This document shows positions 12,155 through 24,315 of a stretch of 64,000 nucleotides of DNA, piece after piece. The number at the start of each line of letters is the position of its first letter. Within the stretch, counting starts at the first letter, position 1. Source of the DNA: Peromyscus leucopus (Eukaryota > Chordata > Mammalia > Rodentia > Cricetidae); NCBI RefSeq assembly GCF_004664715.2, contig NC_051072.1, forward strand, positions 248,001 to 312,000, written 5' to 3'. Made by a program: the position numbers and the translations under genes. Below the pieces are notes generated by a model. It was not told the origin of the DNA. It was given only the letters and a program-made list of their open reading frames with translations, and made no database searches.

Positions 12155-12460
12155 AATATATATACTGGTTCTCTGAGAGCACTAGAGGGAATTTTGAGAA
12201 GATCAGAAATGAGGATGGAGATGGAAAGAACTAGGTAAAATGATGAGAGAACAGCAAAAGGGACTGAGAGCAGGAGGGACCAAGAGGAGCTAAGTAAGAG
12301 AGCATAAAAAGAAACTGTAGATAGAACTGACTTAGAAGAATGAAGTGAATAGACTAAAGAACTCAGTGTGCTTAGATTCATTGAATATCCCTCAGATTAG
12401 AATCCTTAGCCAGTTGTAGCATCTGTTCTGGACCCTGATATAAATCCCCTCAAGGCAGGC
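12155..12460 (+). repeat. Repeat W, right part
   Basis: A purine-rich stretch (agatcagaaatgaggatgg to agattagaatccttagcc) that resembles 24,000-24,250. It continues repeat W after the inserted LTR. Confidence 0.45.
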
Positions 12461-12699
12461 ACTTGGGGGGGGGGATTTATTATCCTGGCTGCAGGGGGAT
12501 CCAGCCTCTAAAGACTGAAGCCCTTTCCCTTCACCCAGGGCATTTTTATTTTTCTCCATATTTACACTTTAGCCAGTTGATTTCCATATGTTCAAAACAA
12601 CCTGAAAGAAGCTTCCAAAAATACAGTGCCAAGTACAAACTTCTCAATTCATCAGGTACCACAATTTTCCCCGTTTCCTGAACCAAGTTTTGTGTAGCA

Positions 12700-13206
12700 T
12701 GAATTGTTAGAAGGTCTTATTAATTAAAACAAACCTGGAGCCAGATATTGGGTTAAATGCTGGAAGATCAGAGAAGCAGAACAAGCCACAGCTACCTCAC
12801 CTGGCCAGTTTCTCAGCTGATTCTGTTTCCTCAGACTGGATGCCTCTGAGTCCTCATCCAGAATGAATCTCAGTTGAACTGCGCTGCTCGAAAGCCTGAA
12901 TGCTTAACCAGGCCAAATGCTTAATGAGCCAAACGCTTCTAGTTTCTGGTCTTCACGCCTTATATATCTTTCTGTTTTCTACCATCACTCCCTGGGATTA
13001 AAGGCTCGCTTTCTGGGATTAAAGGTGTGAGTCACCATGCCTGTCTATATCCTTGAACACTTGGATTTCTGCCTCTGGAATGCTAGGATTAAAGGCGTGT
13101 GCTACCACTGCCTATTCTTTATGTTTAATATTGTCACTGTTCTGTCTCTGACCCCAGATAAGTTTATTAGGGTGCACAATATTTTGGGGAACACAATACT
13201 ACCACA
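12700..13206 (-). mobile_element. LTR family X, antisense copy 2
   Basis: Plus strand starts near tgtagcatgaattgttagaag and ends near gaacacaatactaccaca, with cgccttatatatc as the reversed TATA area. Family as at 10,167-10,672. Absent from unit 2. Confidence 0.7.
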
Positions 13207-13476
13207 GTTTTGCATAGGCCTTTGTATCTTTGGGAGACTCTGAGACAAGATTCACACAGGGCAACAAGAGAAACAAAAGGTGTCTGCTAAACAGAAGATG
13301 AATTAGGGCTAGGAGCTGCTCTCTGGAGCCAGGCCAGGAGTAGCCCAGTGGGAATGTTGCCACACCTTGGTGTGCCTAAACATGCTTCTAAGTGCTTAGA
13401 GGTTTCTTGCAAACAGACCCAATCCAAACCTGGACTGGATAATTTAGAGACTTTCTCTATAAATAAAAAGGAAAAA

Positions 13477-13897
13477 TGCTGTGGATATCACTCTGTATGC
13501 TGTGAATGTGTTGCTCTGATTAGTTGATAAATAAAATGCTGATGGGCCAGTAGCTAGGCAGGAAGTATAGGCAGGATAAACAGACAAGGAGAATTCTGGA
13601 AAGAGGAAGGCTGAGTCAGGAGTTGCCAGCCAGACACAGAGAAAGCAAGATGTGAAGGCAGAGCTGAGAAAAGATACCAAGCCATGTGGATAAACATAAA
13701 TAAACATTAAATTAAACTATGGGTTAATTTAAGTGAAAGAGCTAGTCAGTAATAAGTCTGAGCTAATGGCTGAGCAGTTTGTAAATAATATAAGTCTCTG
13801 TGTGTTTACTTGGGTCTCAGTGGCTACAGGACTGGCAGGTGAAAGAGATTTGTCCTGACCACCAGCAGGCTGGGACATAGGAAATCTTCCAGGTACA
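13477..13897 (+). mobile_element. Solo ERVK LTR with 6-bp target duplication
   Basis: TG...CA element of 421 bp from tgctgtggatatcac to ttccaggtaca, with aataaaatgctgatgggccag in the U3 start and a typical mys-like 3' part (gggttaatttaagtg, taagtctctgtgtgttta). Flanked by gaaaaa at 13,471-13,476 and 13,898-13,903, the 6-bp duplication usual for class II ERVs. The right copy merges with a poly(A) run. Confidence 0.85.
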
Positions 13898-14900
13898 GAA
13901 AAAAAAAAAAAAAAAACAGAAACAAGAACAATAACAATAACCAAAACTAAAAAAAAAAAAGTTAATGTAAATGAATCAAACATACATGATAAAGCAGTTT
14001 GAGCACAATTTAGGTTTTGTCTTAATATGCAATCATATATATAAATAATCCACGTTGCTCTGTACTGACACTCTGAATGTTCCAGATATGGATCTGCCTC
14101 CACAGCTTGTAAAACAGTTTTCCTGTGAACATTGGAATCCCTACAGTGTAGGAGATTCCTCAGGGACACAGAGATGGTATCACTGAAGAAAGTTAAAGTT
14201 CAACTCTCTGACATTTACTTGCAAAGAACTCCATAATCCATCTCAGGCTTTGTCACCTGTCCTTAAGTTCCTTGCAACTCTCAACTATTAATCTGTATAA
14301 AAAATTCAGTTTTTGGAGGGATCTACTAGAATTTTGACCATGTTCCCTGGTTTTTGTTCTTTGTTTTATTCCCAACCCCAGGTGTGTATTCAGCTCCAGG
14401 TGTGCTGTGAGCTCATGCTTACAACCTGCTCCTCTCCAAAAGGAAGGGACACAGGTCCTGGCTCAAACACGAGTGTGTAATGACACCTCACTTTTATCCA
14501 TTGCTGGAATTCCCTCTGCAGAGATTTCATCTGCTGTGTGCAATTTCCTCTTCTCTGATGCTGAAAGGATTCCTATGTGACAGGATTTTGAAATTCATGG
14601 CTTCTGCCTTGAATTTACATCAGTTTCTCAAAATCAGGACACAGACATTATCTCGAAAATACAAATATTTCAAATAATCTTATTTGAATCTGAAAATTAA
14701 ATACTTTACTATACACCATAACCTCTACACTCGGAGCCCCTGGGAGTTTCACTTCCATCTTTTACTTGGAAAGACAATCCATTTCTCTGTTTCCTTAGAC
14801 TCTAATAGTCAAAGCCCAAAGTTTTTTGACTTTGTAATTTAAACAACTGTTTATCCACAGTTCTTACAAGATTATGGCTTCAACATGCCATGTAACACTG
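13898..14900. other. No gene seen
   Basis: Begins with A-rich low complexity (13,898-13,960). The rest is unassigned, unit-1-only sequence without recognisable coding or repeat signal. Confidence 0.5.
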
Positions 14901-15640
14901 GACATCTGCCATTCCATAAGGGAGGAATCGTCATTAGCAAGGGAAGATAAGACGAAGTGAGACAGAAATGCAGTGGGAAATCCCACATCCTGCTACATTG
15001 TGTACATGGCATCTGAGGATCCTGATTGAAGTTATGTGGACTCCAAAGAATTGTGTCAACTCAAACTTCCATCTCTGTGCTCTGAAGAACAGATAGCCTT
15101 TGTCTAGACTTTGCCATGTTATTGTCATGAGTATAAGATGGGTTTCCAACACAAATTAGCTGTCATCTGTGTGTTTCATTGTGAATCAGTTCCTTTTAAC
15201 CTTGTGACAAAGTTCCAAGTTGCTCTACATAGAGCATCTTAATTGCTGTCAAAACCAGTCAAATGTGGAAAATGCTGCCAAGTTATGCTTCTATCTTGGA
15301 TGGTGCCAGAGCCCAAAGCACAGTTCTATTTGTCACTGAGTGCTGCCCTGGGGATACTTCCTTAGATGTGTAGTTTTGAGCACAAAGCCCCTACAATGTC
15401 TCTGACCTTTGAAATTAAATTGCACTTCCACTAGATACAGACTTCTATGGATGTGTGTCTCGAAGTGTCAAGGCAGGGGTGTGTGAGTTCATGTGGTTTC
15501 ATGGAAAGAGGACTTAGAGGCACCTAAGAATGAATCTAGCCTTTGTGGCTGCAGGGGAATCCATTCTCTAAGGATGGAAACACTTTCCCTTTGCCCAGGG
15601 CATTTTCATTTTTCTCTATATTTACACTGTAGCCAGTTGA
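14901..15640. repeat. Local duplication, copy 1 (partner 18,665-19,335)
   Basis: The segment from gacagaaatgcagtgggaaat through gggtttccaacac and on to tgtctctgac matches 18,720-19,150. The pair lies about 3.8 kb apart within unit 1. Unit 2 keeps only one diverged version of its end (about 49,050-49,290). Confidence 0.8.
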
Positions 15641-15649
15641 TTTCTACCA

Positions 15650-17060
15650 GAGACTTCTTAGCTCTCTGAAATCTCTGACTGAAAAGGGGCCAAGCTCCTG
15701 TCTCTGCCCCAAATTAATCCCTTCCTCTCTCCACTCAGCCTTATTACTTCCTGGCTCCTGTTTGTACAGACCTCCAGATTTCTATGGTTAGCTAGTGGCT
15801 AGCTCTACCCTGTGGTCATCAGGCAAGCTTTATTAGTTACAGCACAAACGATATATCATCACATTCCCCCCTTTTTTCTAAAATAAAGAAGGTTATAACT
15901 AATATAAGAAACACTATATACAATGAGCACAATAACTATATACAGTATATACAGACAATAATTATATCAACAGTATCTAGTCCATTAACATTTGACAAAT
16001 TCAGAGAAAATACTCCATTATTTATCCTATCTTGGTGAGTCCAAAGGATTGTACCTAATTTACCTTCTATCATAATTTGCATTACCCAAACTTTTAATGT
16101 CTCTCAGCCCAATACACTTTACACCTCTTTGGTGAATTTCTTTTCTGAATCCAGTAATATGGAAAACTTTAACTATAACTATAGAGTCTTCAATTTCATC
16201 AGAGACACAAGGTTCCTCTGCAATGTTGGGGAATCCATCTTTGGCCTACAGGCCTAGCATATCTGATAGATTTATCTGTGAGGCAGGATATTCTAAAGGG
16301 CTGTCCTACCCTGCCTTGGCAAAGTCTGACAGTTGCTTTCTTTTGTGTCTTGCTTGGCCAATTTCGATAGCACACTGTCAGCAGTCAAGGCAAGAATACT
16401 TATTTTCTTGCCCCGTGTCTAACTTTGCCACAAGGAATGCAAGCACCATAAGAATTTCTTCAATGTCCATCATCCTTTCTGAGATAATGTTGCTGCCAGG
16501 ACCATACACGTCTCATTGTCATAAAAAAAAAAAAAAACTATGCTATTAAAACATCTTAAATGACATTCTGTAGTATGCTGAAGTGTTTGAAGATGATCTA
16601 TCTAAAACATATCTCAATTTGACCTTGAAAACATACCTAATATGACAACAAGTTTGATGGTACTAACTACTCACTTGCTTTTCTTTATATCTAAATGAGT
16701 TGGTAATAATAAATTTCATGGACTAGAAATTTGCATTACATTGTTCAATAAGTTGTATAGGTAGAATACCTTGATTAAGAGTAGAAATGCATGTATAGTA
16801 TATTCTAACAAAAATAATATCAAATTTGTATCAATACACAAAGATCCATACCAATGTAAAAATATTTAAAACAAGCAGTTGCTTATATAAATAGATTCAA
16901 TAATCTACCCCTTTATCCTACCATATCTATATCCCCCCTTTTTCTATTCAGAGTAGATTCAATAATCTACCCATTTATCCTATCATTTCTTTTTTTTTTT
17001 CAGCTACATTTAAACTTTATGAATAAGATGTTTCCATTTTCTTATTTCTCGCAACTTATT
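15650..17060 (-). mobile_element. Antisense ERV 3' region: LTR plus internal tail
   Basis: 15,650-15,872 reads on the minus strand as an LTR starting tgatgatatatcg, with aataaagcttgcc. It is preceded on that strand by a purine tract (gaaaaaaggggggaatg), a polypurine tract position. Upstream on that strand, 15,873-17,060 matches the ERV tail at 34,800-35,700: the gattattgaatctactctg units appear reversed at 16,905-16,985. No intact frame. Confidence 0.7.
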
Positions 17061-17442
17061 GAATATTCTCTAAGAAGTGTAAACAGAATGCAAATTTAGT
17101 TATGTATATTAAACAAGTATGCATATAATTTACATGTGCACCCCCCTACGTTTGCATGTATACTTCTAGTATACTCATAGGTAGATAAGTCAGATGCAAT
17201 CCAAGGTTTTGTGCATGCTAGACAAATACTATATCATTGATTTATAGCCCCATCCAGAAATATTTCCATATATCAAAATATCTGCATCCTTGTGTTTGGA
17301 CAAGGTCTCTATGTCAGGCTGACTAGGAACTCATGATCGTCCTGTCTCTGCCTCTTGAGTGCTGAGATGATAAATGTTCTTCCACCACACCCAATTCCAA
17401 TAAGCCATGTTTCCATATAGTATGGTGGAAGCAATTGTTCTT

Positions 17443-17970
17443 TGTAGCAGGAATCTTAAAAGTTCTTATTAGTAAAATCAAACCTGAGGCCAGTTATTGG
17501 GGTGAATACTGGAAGGTCAGAGAGAAAGAACAAACCACAGCTATCTCACCTCACCAGTTCCTCAGCTGGTCCTGTTTCCTCAGACTGGAAGCCTCTGAGT
17601 CCTCATCCAGAAGGAATCTCAGCTGAACTGTGTTGCTTCAAAGCCTGAAAGCTTAACCAGTCGAAATGCTTAACCAGCCAAATGCTTCTAGTTTCTGGTC
17701 CTCGTGCCTTATATACCTTTCTGCTTTCTACCATCACTCCCTAGGATTAAAGGCTTGCTTCCTGGGATTAAAGGCGTGAGTCACCATGCCTGGCTGTTTC
17801 CAATGTGGCCTTGAACTCACAGAGATCCCAGATGGATTTCTGCCTCTGGAATGCTAGGATTAAAGGCATGTGCTATCACTGCCTAACTAGTGGCTTTTCT
17901 GTTCTCTGACCCCAGATAAGTTTATTAAGGTACACAATATTTTGGGGAACACAATACCACCACAGTTCAT
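17443..17970 (-). mobile_element. LTR family X, antisense copy 3
   Basis: From tgtagcaggaatcttaaaag to gaacacaataccaccaca, with gccttatatacc reversed TATA near 17,706. Copies 1 to 3 lie in the same orientation within 8 kb. Confidence 0.7.
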
Positions 17971-18664
17971 TGATAGACTGCAAAGTTAATGCTAGGTACT
18001 CTACACTCCTAGAAATAGTTACATGTTCACCTCAAAAACACACTTCTAGTTCAGTCCTTATTCCTACCTAACTGTTGACTGGAAAGAAAATTCCTTATGA
18101 ATAAGGAACTTAAGAGTTAATTCACATCCAAAATTCATATGCCAATCCCCACAATGCAAAAATACCTATTGTTATGGCATACATCAGTAGGATTCAGGAT
18201 TCATGTGTTTATTTTATTATGTAACTTTATCTTGGAACATTTCAAATAAAACTTAGTTTTGCATGTAAATTGATATCCTTTTATAAATCTTCATTTATCA
18301 TTATACTTTATTCTACCGCCCAAGTCTGCTTTATGCTATAGCAAGTGCACTCTCATTTACACATAACAGAATGCCTTGCTTGTAATCATGCATGGTGGTT
18401 ATCCTATCATTTCTATATCCCTTTTTTCTTTCTTTTTTTCAAAATAAGAACCCTGAATCTAATATCCCTTTCAGCTTTTTTATTTACCATTACCAATAAC
18501 AATTTGTAACCAACTACCCTAAATAATGACAAATATCCATAACCCATTGAAAGATCAAAAATAACCCACTCCACATCTTGGAAATGTGGGTGTCCTGTTC
18601 TTAAACTTACTTCCTTCTCTCTGGGGCAATAGCATCTTTAGGGAATCCTGAAAAGAAATATTTG
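17971..18664. other. No gene seen; ERV-tail remnant at 18,400-18,500
   Basis: Mostly unassigned AT-rich sequence. The short stretch atcctatcatttctatatccc with a following T-rich run resembles the antisense ERV tail at 16,975-17,000. Confidence 0.45.
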
Positions 18665-19335
18665 GAATAATTATCAAGTCTCAGTCAGATATTTCATGCA
18701 AGGAAACACATGAGTAGGTAAGAGAGAAATGCAGTGGGAAATCCCAAATCCTGCAACATCATGTGCATGGCACATGAGGATCCTGATTGAAGTTTCAGGA
18801 CTCCAAAGAATTGTGTCAACTCCAACTTCCATCCTTGTTCTCTAAAGAATAGCTTTTGTCTAGACTTTGCTGTTTCTGTCATGAGCATATGATGGGTTTC
18901 CAATACAACTTAGCTGTCACCTGAATAATTCATTATGAATGGGTTCTCTTTAACTCTGCTGCAAAGCTCTGTGTTGAACTACATGTTGCACCTCAGTGTC
19001 TACAAAAGTAATACAATGTGGACAATGCCATCAAGTTCTGCTTCAATCTTGAGATAGTGCCAGCCCCCACAGCATGGTGTCCTTTGTCTCTGGGCTCTGA
19101 CCCTGGAGAAACTTTCCTGGAAGTGTAGTTCGAGCCTGACGCTCTACATTGGTCTCTAATCCTTATTGCATTGCCAAAAGATCAAGATTTCCACGGATAT
19201 ACTCTTGGATCAGAGCACATTTCTTGTTGATTCAAATTACCAGGATTGCCAATATTGATCTTAATCTCTCCAATGATTATAATAGATTTCATATTGACTA
19301 TAAATTTAAAGTTACTGTGGTCATCGAATAAGAAT
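18665..19335. repeat. Local duplication, copy 2 (partner 14,901-15,640)
   Basis: See the partner. Its right end (ggatcagagcacatttcttg to ataagaatgaaaatg) aligns with 49,150-49,285 of unit 2 and so anchors the unit alignment. Confidence 0.8.
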
Positions 19336-19343
19336 GAAAATGG

Positions 19344-19535
19344 TGGGGCTGGAGAGATGGCTCAGTGGTTAAGAGCACTGACTGCTCTTCCAGAGGTCCT
19401 GAGTTCAATTCCCAGCAACCACATGGTGGCTCACAACTACTTGTAATGAGATCTGGTGCCATCTTCTGGCCTGCAGGGACACATGCAGGCAGAATATTGT
19501 ATACATAATAAATACATAAATAAATCTTTAAAAAA
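19344..19535 (+). mobile_element. B2 SINE, unit 1 only
   Basis: Classical B2 head (ggggctggagagatggctc, agttcaattcccagcaacc) and an A-rich tail with aataaataca. Flanked by aagaatgaaaatg at about 19,331-19,343 and 19,537-19,549. Unit 2 has the empty site (about 49,278-49,295), so it inserted after the duplication. Confidence 0.95.
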
Positions 19536-19549
19536 AAGAATGAAAATGA

Positions 19550-20696
19550 TATGAAAAATGCCATTGTTTATCTTGTGGTATAAACATGTCTGTTTAAAAG
19601 CAGATAAGCATCCAATCATTTATCATAGCTTGGAGTATATAGTTCATCCATAAATGCATGGCCCTCAGATTTACTGTGGAAGCAAGATTTTACAGTGTCC
19701 AAATTTATAAAACAGTGCCTACCCTCACAGCCATATGAAAGTAGCCAGCAACCAGGATTTCACTGCAGTGCCCTCAGAAATCAGTGCAGGTTCATATGGC
19801 TGCTGCTCACTAGGCAGCCAGGTGACCATATGGAGTCAAATCTTTGGTCACCTCTTGAACCCTATGAGCCTGCTGGAGACAGGTACAAACTTCAGGTGCA
19901 GTGCAGTCTGTGGTTAGAGCCACAGAACCAAAGTAGCCTCTGAGACAACCACAGCATAGACTATGAGTGCTGCAGTGACACCTGGAACATCACAAGTCAG
20001 CACCTCACACCCATTATGACTTCACCCATTGGAACCAGTGATCTTGTCTCTGCACTGTCTCATTTCAGTCTTGGGCTATGCTCAGGGAACCTCATACCTT
20101 ACTACAGAGATATTTATACCCTATGTTTATTGCTTCTTTATTCTCAATTGTAAAGAACCTGAATCAACATAGGTGTTCATGAACAGAAAATAGACAATAA
20201 GTTTGTAAATATAAATGTATATGTTTATTATATATACATGCAGAGATGTGGTGCTAATTAGCAATAAAGTAAAATCACAAAATATACAGAAAAATGGATG
20301 GACATTGAATATATATCAGCTGAGGTAATCCAATCATATAAAGAAACACATTGCATTTTCTCTCCCATATGGTTAATATAAACATTAATATATGTGCATA
20401 TGTGAGGAAATGTATATGTGTGTACACTATGTAAAGTACAAAAGAGAATAAGGTTTAAATATTTGAAGATGAGGAAGGATTTAAAGCAGGTAATGAACAT
20501 GTGTTGTGAAAGAGGACATATGATAACAGATTGTCAGGTTCCAACTCTGTCATGGACTTTAATTTTCATGGTGTATAAGTGCATAAGATAAATAAGTACA
20601 GATAGTGTCAAATCCAGTGTTAATGCCTCAGATTCTATTCGGAATGTCTGTTCTAACTGCACAGAAGTTCATCACCTCTGTAATTTCACAGACTTT
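19550..20696. other. Intergenic block shared with 49,290-50,555
   Basis: Collinear with unit 2, which has an extra ID element. No gene or RNA seen. Confidence 0.65.
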
Positions 20697-20785
20697 CTGT
20701 TTGGCCACCAACCTGCTCCCAAATCATGACATGGAGACTTATTAGTTATGAATGCTTGGTCTTAGCTTAGGCTTGTTTCTTGCTA

Positions 20786-20820
<35 letters not shown>

Positions 20821-21245
20821 AGCGTTTCTTGCTAGCTTTGCTTCTAGCTACTTTACCAGCTGTCGTCATGTTCTCTCCGACATTTTGCCCTCGGGGCTCT
20901 TTACTTTTTTTTTTCTTTTGTTCTTTACCTTCTTTTTTCTGTACATATTACTTCCCTGCTGTCTCCATGGCTGTCTGGAAGCTGCCTGGCTTCAGGCCCT
21001 GGGGTGTCCCTCTCTGCCTTCTTTTTTCCTTTTCCTCCATCTTAGATTTCTCTTTCTATTTTTTCCTTCTGCCTACAAGCTCTGTCTATCCCTCTCTAGC
21101 AATTGGCTATTCAGCTTTTTATTGAACCAATCAGGTGCCTTAAGCAGACAAAGTGAAGCAAATTCAGCATATCTTTATATCATTACCAAAGGCAGCAGAA
21201 ACAAATGTAACACAACGTTACACAGTTAAAGTAACATTTCATAGC
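20697..21245 (-). mobile_element. LTR family Z, antisense, shared by both units
   Basis: Plus start gccaccaacctgctcccaaa; the second half (from gtacatattacttccctgctg to aagtaacatttcatagc) is almost identical to 50,700-51,004. Unit 1 has a long poly(T) and unrelated bases at 20,785-20,870 where unit 2 has a normal LTR body. Confidence 0.7.
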
Positions 21246-21386
21246 ATCAACAAATGAAACATACCTTTCCCAAGTTAAAACAATGTTTGAGAACACTGTA
21301 GTTTTCAGGTATTATTAATTTTCACATATGAATTATTTTACTTTTAAAATGTTTAATATTACAGAAAGAAATGAGAAATGCCAGCT

Positions 21387-21640
21387 GAGATTATGAGTCT
21401 CTGCTCTACTATTTAGTCCCAAGAGTACGCATTTCTGCTATAGCATTTACTCCTGAGGATGGTGTCTCTGCTATACTATTAACTGCTGAGAGCATATGTT
21501 TGTGCTGTATTATTTACTCCTGAGTGTGTCTGTCCCTGATATACTATCTACTCTTGACACTGTGAGCCTTTGCTATATTATTTACTCCTGAGCTTGGGAG
21601 TCTATGCTGAACTACTACTCCTGAGAGTGTGTGTCTGCCA
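21387..21640. repeat. Diverged 34-bp minisatellite, about 7.5 units (unit 1)
   Basis: Successive units follow the pattern ..g.gtctctgctatactatttactcctga, about 33-36 bp each, ending gagtgtgtgtctgcc. The sister array at 51,151-51,402 has the same unit number and order. Confidence 0.8.
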
Positions 21641-22955
21641 CAGTTCTCACATAAACTGGTCCCCTGAAAAACTTTCTCCACAGACTGTAGCTTAAAGAAT
21701 CATACTCTTCTAGAAGAACTGTATAGCCATTAAGGATACCTTTCCATTCATAAGGAAATATCCTTCTATGTTCTGAGGAAATTAATAACTAGATCTATAG
21801 AGATGTCAAGCTAGAAGAAAATATTGGCTGAAAAAACACATAGGAAACAGGACCTTAGTTCAAAGTCTACTGCTGACCAATTCTTAGACATTTTTCTTAA
21901 AAATAGAACCTTGCCACACACCAGCCTTTCTGTTATTAACTATGATGGAAATTAAAGCTGGAAGCATAGACTCCCTTTGTTATGCAATCTAGAGGCTTAT
22001 TTGTTTCTCTGTGTTTTCTATAATGTATATGATTTTTACATGTTAACAAACTGATATTAACAAAACTCAATGATAGAAGGTATGTGATGTATAGTCTTCT
22101 AACTTCCTATCCACCTAGGTCATATGACTGTTACACTCCTTCCCTAACTTTCATAATGATTGATAACCAGGAACAACAACAGCTGTGATCCCTATGGATG
22201 TAGGAGGGAGGTCAGGGAAGGTGGTGAGGCCACTGTTCATCATTCCTCTGTTGTGCTCATGGCAAAGTCAAGTGGAAGATACAAGGTGAGTCTGGCTGCA
22301 TCTCATCTCTTCAAAGCCATCCCTGTCTCTTTCCTGAGGTTACACTGATACAGGGCTTTTTAGTCCTCACATCTGAGCCCTTCTGGGAGTCCACTCACTT
22401 GATCCCTCATGATGCCTTCCCAGTAGGAAGCTGACCCTCTGTAAACTTTATGACACCCAGATTCATGTGCTGTAATCACTGCTAAAACAGGTCAAGTTTG
22501 GACATATCCAAAACTAACGAGGTTTAAGATGATATTAGTTTGGGAGAATTTAATACATGCATATTGAATGTTTTACTCAAATCTCCACATTCCTTCACCT
22601 ATTGCTTCTTACCCTTAGAAACACATTAATCTCCCACCTTTGGGCTTTTTCTTTGTTATTTCTTCATTCCACTTAATGCTCCCTCCATGTGTAGGGGACA
22701 ACTGACTGGAACCTGGAAGCCTCTCAGATTGACTGTCTCCCTCAGGAGCCATCAGTTGCCAGTATCTCCTCTAGAAGGTGAGAGACACATGGAAGCTCTT
22801 AGGCAACCATGTTTATTGTGTGATGGGGCTTAGCCTGTGTAATTGTCCATGTAGTAATAGACACAGCATGTACATGCATGAAATGGTACTGACATTTCTA
22901 ACAATGTTACATGGTTCTACAAATGTTTCAATATTTCTACTGTCTCACTGCATGC
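21641..22955. other. Intergenic block shared with 51,403-52,330 and 56,858-57,530
   Basis: Collinear with unit 2, where it is split by about 4.5 kb of ERV-rich insertion at 52,335-56,857 and by an LTR at 51,470. No gene seen. Confidence 0.65.
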
Positions 22956-24315
22956 TGCAAGCTGCAAAAATATACAAAGTAGGATCTCAGGTGATTATGA
23001 CAAAGCTAATCCCTGAAAGAGGCCAAGGGCCTTCCAGAAGTCAAGCTGAAGCTCAAGGAGCCTTTGTGATATTTGGCTTTTGATTATGAGCCATTTCCTG
23101 CTATGAGTTTCTTTTGTGCTATTGTAGCTTCTCCATCTTTTATTGGGCACCATTTCCCCTCTACTAAAGGAATATTTAGATAACCTTTTGCGCTGACAGC
23201 TATGCACAGCCAGAAACCCAGTTCAAGCCTCCCTGTATTTATCGTCATTGGCAGCATTTGACCAGGTCCATCCCCAGATGGAGGAAAGTACCTTATCAGA
23301 GATATCTCTGTACTCTCTAAGAACAGACTTAAGCATCCAGGCTAGCCATTTGAGAAGGTCTGGCCGACGTGACAATTAAGCTTAACTTCCTCCTTTCCCA
23401 AATCTTACCTCTAGTTCCAGATCTCCCTTTAACTATCACCAAAGGCATCTAGCTGTGCACAGGTTGCCTAGCGACTGAGCACACTTTCCCCACCCTGCAG
23501 AAAAACAGCAGATAGCTTAGACAGATAGGAGCCACAGGAAAAAAGAAGGCAGTTTTATTTTCTCCCTTTGACCTAGCAACTTGCAGATTCTTAACGTTTT
23601 CTACCAATCACATTTAAGACTATATTGGAGCACATAAGATCCCTCTTCTTAGATATTACCTGAATTTAGCCTTTAGTTAATTCATTTCTCCATTAGCTAC
23701 TCCTTTTGGGTTGCAAAATAATTAACAATTACTGCCCCTCTATGTGATTCTTATCACCCCTCTATGTGATTCTTATCACCCCTCCATTTGACTCTGGAAG
23801 CCTGGTAGTCACTGCCTGAGGAAAATTCTTACTTACCTTTATAACCCCATAGCATTCAAGCCTGGAGACCTTGCTTGACCAGGGCTTTGCTATTGCTTGG
23901 GTTTCTAACTGGACTCCTGAGAGACTTTGGAGAACGGAGAGATGGAGAATGGAGAGGAATAAGCAGGATTTTGACCAGAGAGTACGTGTGGACAAGATGG
24001 AAGATGAGGAAGAGTCAGATGCAGAAGTCCTAGCTGAGCAAGAACAAGATGAGAAGACCTAGATGAGGCAGAATTAAGATGGAACTTAGAGGGAGCAGTA
24101 GATAAAGAGAAAAATCAGGAAAGAAAGGAGCTAGGCATGAGAACAGAACTGGAGCTGTGTATAAAGAATGTTATGCCAGAGGAATTAAGGCAAGTGGACT
24201 ACAGAGCTCAGCGTGCTGAGATTCTATTTCCTGAAAATGGTCCTCGCCGTTAGTAGTTCTCTCTCCTGAGCCCCTGGGATATAGAATATTAAGGCTGGTC
24301 TCTCTGATAATATAC
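22956..24315 (+). repeat. Repeat W, unit 1 insertion (unassigned LTR-like)
   Basis: Interrupts sequence that is contiguous in unit 2 (about 57,530). Its parts match 11,280-11,560 and 12,190-12,450. It includes a perfect tandem 24-bp doublet at about 23,755-23,802 (ctatgtgattcttatcaccc twice). No coding signal beyond chance frames. Confidence 0.55.

Noticed and set aside
12463..12681. ORF beginning MGGGIYYPGCRG, similar to one at 48,997-49,278
   Set aside because: Similarity reflects a shared duplicated non-coding segment; frames differ in length and lack coding features.
21387..21640. CRISPR-like array
   Set aside because: Units abut without unique spacers in a mammalian genome; it is a diverged minisatellite.
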